A model generated the notes under the pieces. The model had not been told where the DNA came from. It worked only from the letters and a program-made list of their open reading frames with translations, and searched no databases. A DNA stretch of 64,000 bases from Lacisediminihabitans sp040549525 (GTDB lineage Bacteria; Actinomycetota; Actinomycetes; Actinomycetales; Microbacteriaceae), in assembly GCF_040549525.1 (NCBI RefSeq), contig NZ_JBEPTM010000002.1:62001-126000 (forward strand), written 5' to 3'. Positions 60,869 through 64,000 of the stretch are shown here, in pieces. A program made the translations under genes and the position numbers. Numbering within the stretch: position 1 is the stretch's first letter; the number at the start of each line of letters is the position of its first letter.

Positions 60869-61498
60869 TCAGTCGAGCGAGCCGGCGCGCCAGAGCTTGG
60901 CGCAGGAGACGAACTCCGTGGCCGTCTGCGAGAGGCGGAGGGCACGGGTGGTGAGTTCGGATGCTCGCTCCGGCGAGGTGAGATCGGAGTCATCCGCAAC
61001 GCTGGTGGCACCGAGCGCGGTGATGCGGCAGAAGGCCGCCGCGCGGTCGAGGGCCACGCCGAAGTCGCCCTGGAAGAGACCACGCAGAATCTGGTCGGCG
61101 AGCGCGATGATCTCCGCGGGGCCGGTCGGGGCGGTCGCGCCGGCCACGACGGGATCGATGGTGGTCGCGATCTCGGTGCCCCGCTGGAACAAGTAGGCGA
61201 TGCCCTCGGCATCCTGCCGCACGAGAGCACGCATGAGGTAGATGCGCCAAAGCGCCCCGGGCAGGCTGCGCGGGCTCGCGCGCGCCCAGAGTTCCGCGAC
61301 TGCGTCGATGCCATGCTCGTCGGTGAAGGCCACGAGCCGGTCGACGACCCCCTGGTCCGAGCTCTGCCGCACGCGACTCAGCAGCGCGCCGGCGGTCTCG
61401 TGGGCGACGCGACTGATCTGGGCTGGGTCTTCCCCGCCAACGAAACTCTCGAACTTGGCGCCCGAGAACTGGGTCGGTTTGTGGAACTCGTCGGTCAT
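60869..61498 (-). CDS. Conserved actinobacterial protein of unknown function
   Basis: 209 residues from ATG 61498 (MTDEFHKPTQF); the longer frame to 61555 is basic and probably untranslated. All-helical look with repeated Leu/Ala-rich stretches and TDEHGIDAVAELWARASP. Microbacteriaceae genomes often carry such a protein labelled with an RNA polymerase beta subunit name, but no polymerase motif is visible. It is divergent from the tRNA-Lys gene. Confidence 0.7.
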   Translation of the reverse strand: MTDEFHKPTQFSGAKFESFVGGEDPAQISRVAHETAGALLSRVRQSSDQGVVDRLVAFTDEHGIDAVAELWARASPRSLPGALWRIYLMRALVRQDAEGIAYLFQRGTEIATTIDPVVAGATAPTGPAEIIALADQILRGLFQGDFGVALDRAAAFCRITALGATSVADDSDLTSPERASELTTRALRLSQTATEFVSCAKLWRAGSLD

Positions 61499-61577
61499 CC
61501 GATAAAGCCTAAGCGAGCGGATGCCGCGCTGCCCTCTCGTTCGCCGGTCGCGCAATCCACGCTAGATTTAACGGCAG

Positions 61578-61650
61578 GGGCCTCTAGCTCAGTTGGTAGA
61601 GCATCGGACTTTTAATCCGTGGGTCGTCGGTTCGAGCCCGACGGGGCCCA
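61578..61650 (+). tRNA. tRNA-Lys(UUU)
   Basis: Acceptor GGGCCTC/GGGGCCC, D stem GCTC/GAGC, anticodon loop CTTTTAA (anticodon TTT) in TCGGA/TCCGT, T stem GTCGG/CCGAC, discriminator A. The CCA end is not encoded (CCC follows). A standard gene with no sign of disruption. Confidence 0.95.
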
Positions 61651-61795
61651 CCCCTGGCTGCTGTGTTTCGGCGGAGATGTCACGAGGGAGACCAGTCAGC
61701 ATGCCACCCACCGATCGAACAGCGATTCGTCGCCGGGAGCGGCACGGCGCTGGAGGCCCGGCGGCCGGCTCCGTCGCACGGGATGGGCGGCAGCG

Positions 61796-63019
61796 ATGAT
61801 CCTCAGCTTCGGTCTCGTCCTGGTCGCCGCCATCCTCATCTCCGGCCTCGCCCACCGCACCGTGTTGTCGACCGCAGTGGTGTTCCTCTTCGCCGGGTTC
61901 CTGCTCGGCGACGGCATGGCCAACGTCATCACGCTCAAGGCCGGCGACCCGCAGGTCACCCAGATCGCCCAGATCGCGCTGTTCGTGGTGCTGTTCACCG
62001 ACGGCCAGCATCTGGCGGTGCGCGACCTCGCCCGGGCGTGGCGCCTGCCCGGGCGAGCGCTCCTTCTCGGGATGCCGCTCACATTCCTCATCACCACCGT
62101 GCTCGGAGTCACGCTTCTCCGTTTGCCGCTTCTCGAAGCGCTGCTGATCTCGGCCGTGCTCGCCCCCACCGACCCTGTCTTCGCCTCGGCGATAGTGGGA
62201 CGCACAGAGATCCCGGCACGAATCCGCGGACTTCTCAACGTCGAATCCGGACTCAATGACGGGCTGGCACTGCCCGTCGTGCTCGTACTGGTGGCTGCGG
62301 TCGGAGGACCCACCGTCGAACCGTTCGTGCTCGCACTGGAGCTCGTGGGCGGAATCGCCCTCGGGGTCGTCGTGCCCCTTCTCGTTTCCCTTCTGCTGCG
62401 CATCCGATTCCTCACCACGACCCCGCTGTATGCGTCCCTCGCGCCCGTCGCAATCGCGATCATCATCTACGGCGTCGCGGAAGCCACCGGGGCGAATCTC
62501 TACCTGGCAGCCTTCTCCGCTGGCATAACCATCGCCAGCGCAGCTCCGGCCCTGAGGGACGCCTTCAGGGAGTACGGCGAGTTCATCGCCGAAAACGTCA
62601 AGCTGGTCGCCATCTTCGTCTTCGGTGCTCTCATCACTCCGAGCGTGCTCGGGGACGTGTCACTGGCCGGCTATCTCTTCGCGCTGCTCACCCTGATCGT
62701 CGCCAGGCCCATCGCGGTCGAGCTGGCGCTGATCGGCAGCAAATTGCCCTGGCAGGAACGAGCGACAGCCGCCTGGTTCGGGCCCAAAGGATTCGCTTCA
62801 GTGCTCTACGGCCTGCTGGTGCTGGAGAGCGGGAACCCCGATTCCGAGCACCTCTTTCACCTCATCGTTGTCGCCATCTCACTCTCGATCGTCGCTCACT
62901 CGTCAACCGACGTTCCGATCGCCAGCTATTTCGGGCGGATCACCACGGCGCAACACAAGACCTCCGCAGAGGCCGGCTCCCCTTCGATCGCTCCTCCCGG
63001 GCCTCCGCAATCCGAATAG
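61796..63019 (+). CDS. Cation:proton antiporter of the CPA1/NhaP type
   Basis: 407 residues from ATG 61796; the longer frame toward 61619 passes through the tRNA-Lys end and is not coding. About 11-12 hydrophobic helices. The NhaP motifs APTDPVFASAIVG (with the conserved Asp) and LNVESGLNDGLALP (with a conserved Asp in the ND pair) are visible, which carry the ion-binding acids. It exports Na+ or K+ in exchange for protons at the inner membrane. The C terminus is short and Pro/Ser-rich. Confidence 0.9.
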   Translation: MILSFGLVLVAAILISGLAHRTVLSTAVVFLFAGFLLGDGMANVITLKAGDPQVTQIAQIALFVVLFTDGQHLAVRDLARAWRLPGRALLLGMPLTFLITTVLGVTLLRLPLLEALLISAVLAPTDPVFASAIVGRTEIPARIRGLLNVESGLNDGLALPVVLVLVAAVGGPTVEPFVLALELVGGIALGVVVPLLVSLLLRIRFLTTTPLYASLAPVAIAIIIYGVAEATGANLYLAAFSAGITIASAAPALRDAFREYGEFIAENVKLVAIFVFGALITPSVLGDVSLAGYLFALLTLIVARPIAVELALIGSKLPWQERATAAWFGPKGFASVLYGLLVLESGNPDSEHLFHLIVVAISLSIVAHSSTDVPIASYFGRITTAQHKTSAEAGSPSIAPPGPPQSE

Positions 63020-63085
63020 GCCCCCTTGCCTCCGCACGGCCGCTCCTCATCCGCTCCCGTTTCACCGGGCTGCGAGACTGGGGCC

Positions 63086-63739
63086 ATGCATGACATGACT
63101 CGGTTCCGCGACGCCGCGGTCTCGTGGGCGGCCGCGGGTGCCGATGCGGATGCTGCAGCCGAGATCCTTCGCGGGCTCGCCGGGCGCGTTGCGACGGTCG
63201 TGCTCGTGGAAGGGCAGAGTGACGCGATGGCGGTCGACACCTTTGCGAACCGCCTGGGCCGGGACCTCGAACTCGAGCACATCAGCATCGTGCCGGTCGG
63301 AGGCGCCACCTCCGTTCGCCGGTTCCTCGAGCCCTTCGGCCCTGCCGGGCTCGATCTGCGGCTCTCCGGGCTCGTGGATGCCGCGGAGGAACGCTTCTTC
63401 CGCCAGGCGGTGCAGGGCTCCGACCGTCATCCGGAGCTCACCCGCGATGAGATGGAGCAACTCGGCTTCTTCGTCTGCGTACCCGACCTCGAGTTCGAGC
63501 TGATTCGCGCGATCGGCACCGATCGCACGATCGAGGTGATCTCGGAAGAGGGGGATGCGAGAGCCCTGCGCAGCTTCCGGAACCAGCCGGCGCAGCGCGC
63601 ACGGGCCCTCGAGCACCAACTGCACCGCTTCATGGGGACCACCAGTGGCCGGAAGTCCCGGTACGCGATCGCGCTGGCGTCTGCCATCGACCTCTCGCGC
63701 ATGCCCCGTCCGATCGGGGCACTTCTCTCGTTCGTGTGA
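63086..63739 (+). CDS. TOPRIM-domain protein (OLD-like)
   Basis: 217 residues from ATG 63086. The TOPRIM fold has VVLVEGQSDAMAVD (Glu catalytic, residues ~38-51) and a later SGLVDAAEERFF that could hold the second Asp. It resembles the isolated TOPRIM or OLD-family nucleotidyl transferase/hydrolase proteins. No ATPase half is attached. Function unknown; it could act on DNA or RNA ends. It lies 36 bases before the convergent ECF sigma gene. Confidence 0.8.
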   Translation: MHDMTRFRDAAVSWAAAGADADAAAEILRGLAGRVATVVLVEGQSDAMAVDTFANRLGRDLELEHISIVPVGGATSVRRFLEPFGPAGLDLRLSGLVDAAEERFFRQAVQGSDRHPELTRDEMEQLGFFVCVPDLEFELIRAIGTDRTIEVISEEGDARALRSFRNQPAQRARALEHQLHRFMGTTSGRKSRYAIALASAIDLSRMPRPIGALLSFV

Positions 63740-63775
63740 ACGCTCGGCCCCGCCGGGATGGGAGGCATCCCTCGG

Positions 63776-64000
63776 TCAGGCGAGTGTGCTCTCGGTGGTC
63801 GCGCCGATACCCAGTTCGTCTCGCAGCCGGATGAGGGCTTCACGCAACCGGGACTTGAGCGTGCCGACCGGGATCTGCAGGCGGGCGGCCAGCTCCGGGC
63901 CGGTCAGCCCCTCGAAGTAGGTCATCGAGATCGCATCGCGCTGGATGGCGGTGAGGCGGGCCATCGCCACCGACACTCGCGCAGACTCGACCGAGAGCTC
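63776..64000 (-). CDS. ECF sigma factor (3' part, runs off the window)
   Basis: The visible 74 residues are region 4 of an ECF sigma factor: LTAIQRDAISMTYFEGLTGPELA, then LQIPVGTLKSRLREALIRLRDEL. It ends GATTES. The sequence is close to region 4 of the SigK-like protein 3.4 kb earlier (VPIGTVKTRLRDGMIRLRDEL), so it is probably a paralogue. The start and sigma-2 domain lie beyond 64000, and no downstream anti-sigma gene is visible because the end of the gene is at its left. Confidence 0.88.
   Translation of the reverse strand, partial: ELSVESARVSVAMARLTAIQRDAISMTYFEGLTGPELAARLQIPVGTLKSRLREALIRLRDELGIGATTESTLA

Noticed and set aside
60372..61196. 274-residue plus-strand frame upstream of sigK.
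   Set aside because: Composition is Arg/Ser/Pro-rich, it overlaps the 60869 gene and shows no domain.

Overview
This window is a high-GC actinobacterial chromosome segment, most likely from the family Microbacteriaceae; I cannot fix the genus. The basis is gene content and order: an ideR/serC/DUF2530/DUF3027/csp block, the helicase-associated protein with the XPB helicase, carD-ispDF-cysS-rlmB, senX3-regX3 near gpmA, glnR-mshD, the mycothiol synthase itself, a WXG100 protein, sigK-rskA and an actinobacterial PHO regulon. Many of these pairs also sit together in mycobacteria. Apart from one mobile element it reads as core chromosome.

Layout: 0-8.4 kb holds serine biosynthesis, cold shock, the two XPB-linked proteins and a PadR/HAAS pair bracketed by two copies of a palindromic repeat. 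8.5-13 kb holds a RibD-like reductase with folP, a two-component system and a WXG100 protein. 13.1-13.7 kb is a six-unit hairpin repeat array, followed by groEL with two CIRCE operators. 15.5-21.4 kb is housekeeping (DUF3048 lipoprotein, cspA, LytR_C protein, DUF3263, DUF2332, GNAT, msrB, nitroreductase, DMT transporter).

21.44-25.22 kb is the most striking part. A tRNA-Thr(UGU) gene is cut in two between its D arm and its anticodon stem by a roughly 3.7 kb Tn554-like element. The element encodes two overlapping tyrosine recombinases and a small HTH/coiled-coil protein. Just inside its left end it also carries a complete, sequence-diverged tRNA-Thr(UGU) gene, in the same orientation as the gene it breaks. 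This looks like a mobile element that brings a replacement for the essential gene it destroys, recoded at the insertion point.

26.3-33.6 kb is a divergent six-gene cluster: a degenerate ferritin-like protein, a fatty-acyl reductase fused to a HAD phosphatase and a diiron ferritin-like protein on one side; an SDR, a PlsC acyltransferase and an alkyl-DHAP synthase-like flavoprotein on the other. Together they make a plausible ether-lipid, perhaps plasmalogen, pathway in an aerobic actinobacterium.

33.7-41.7 kb contains a DsbA-like protein, an MsmX-type ABC ATPase, DUF4032, rlmB, cysS, ispDF and carD. 41.8-58.8 kb is dominated by phosphate biology: senX3-regX3, phoU, ppk with a MutT1-like protein and pstSCAB, with PHO-box-like direct repeats before phoU and pstS and a weaker one before ppk. 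glnR-mshD, gpmA, FUSC, ygfZ and a nitrobindin lie between. The window ends with rskA-sigK, a tRNA-Lys, a cation/proton antiporter, a TOPRIM protein and the 3' part of a second ECF sigma gene.

Small dispersed palindromic elements recur in the intergenic gaps. Family A (about 92-102 bp) has two direct copies and family B (101 bp) two copies in inverse orientation. All comparisons were made by eye; no database search was run.
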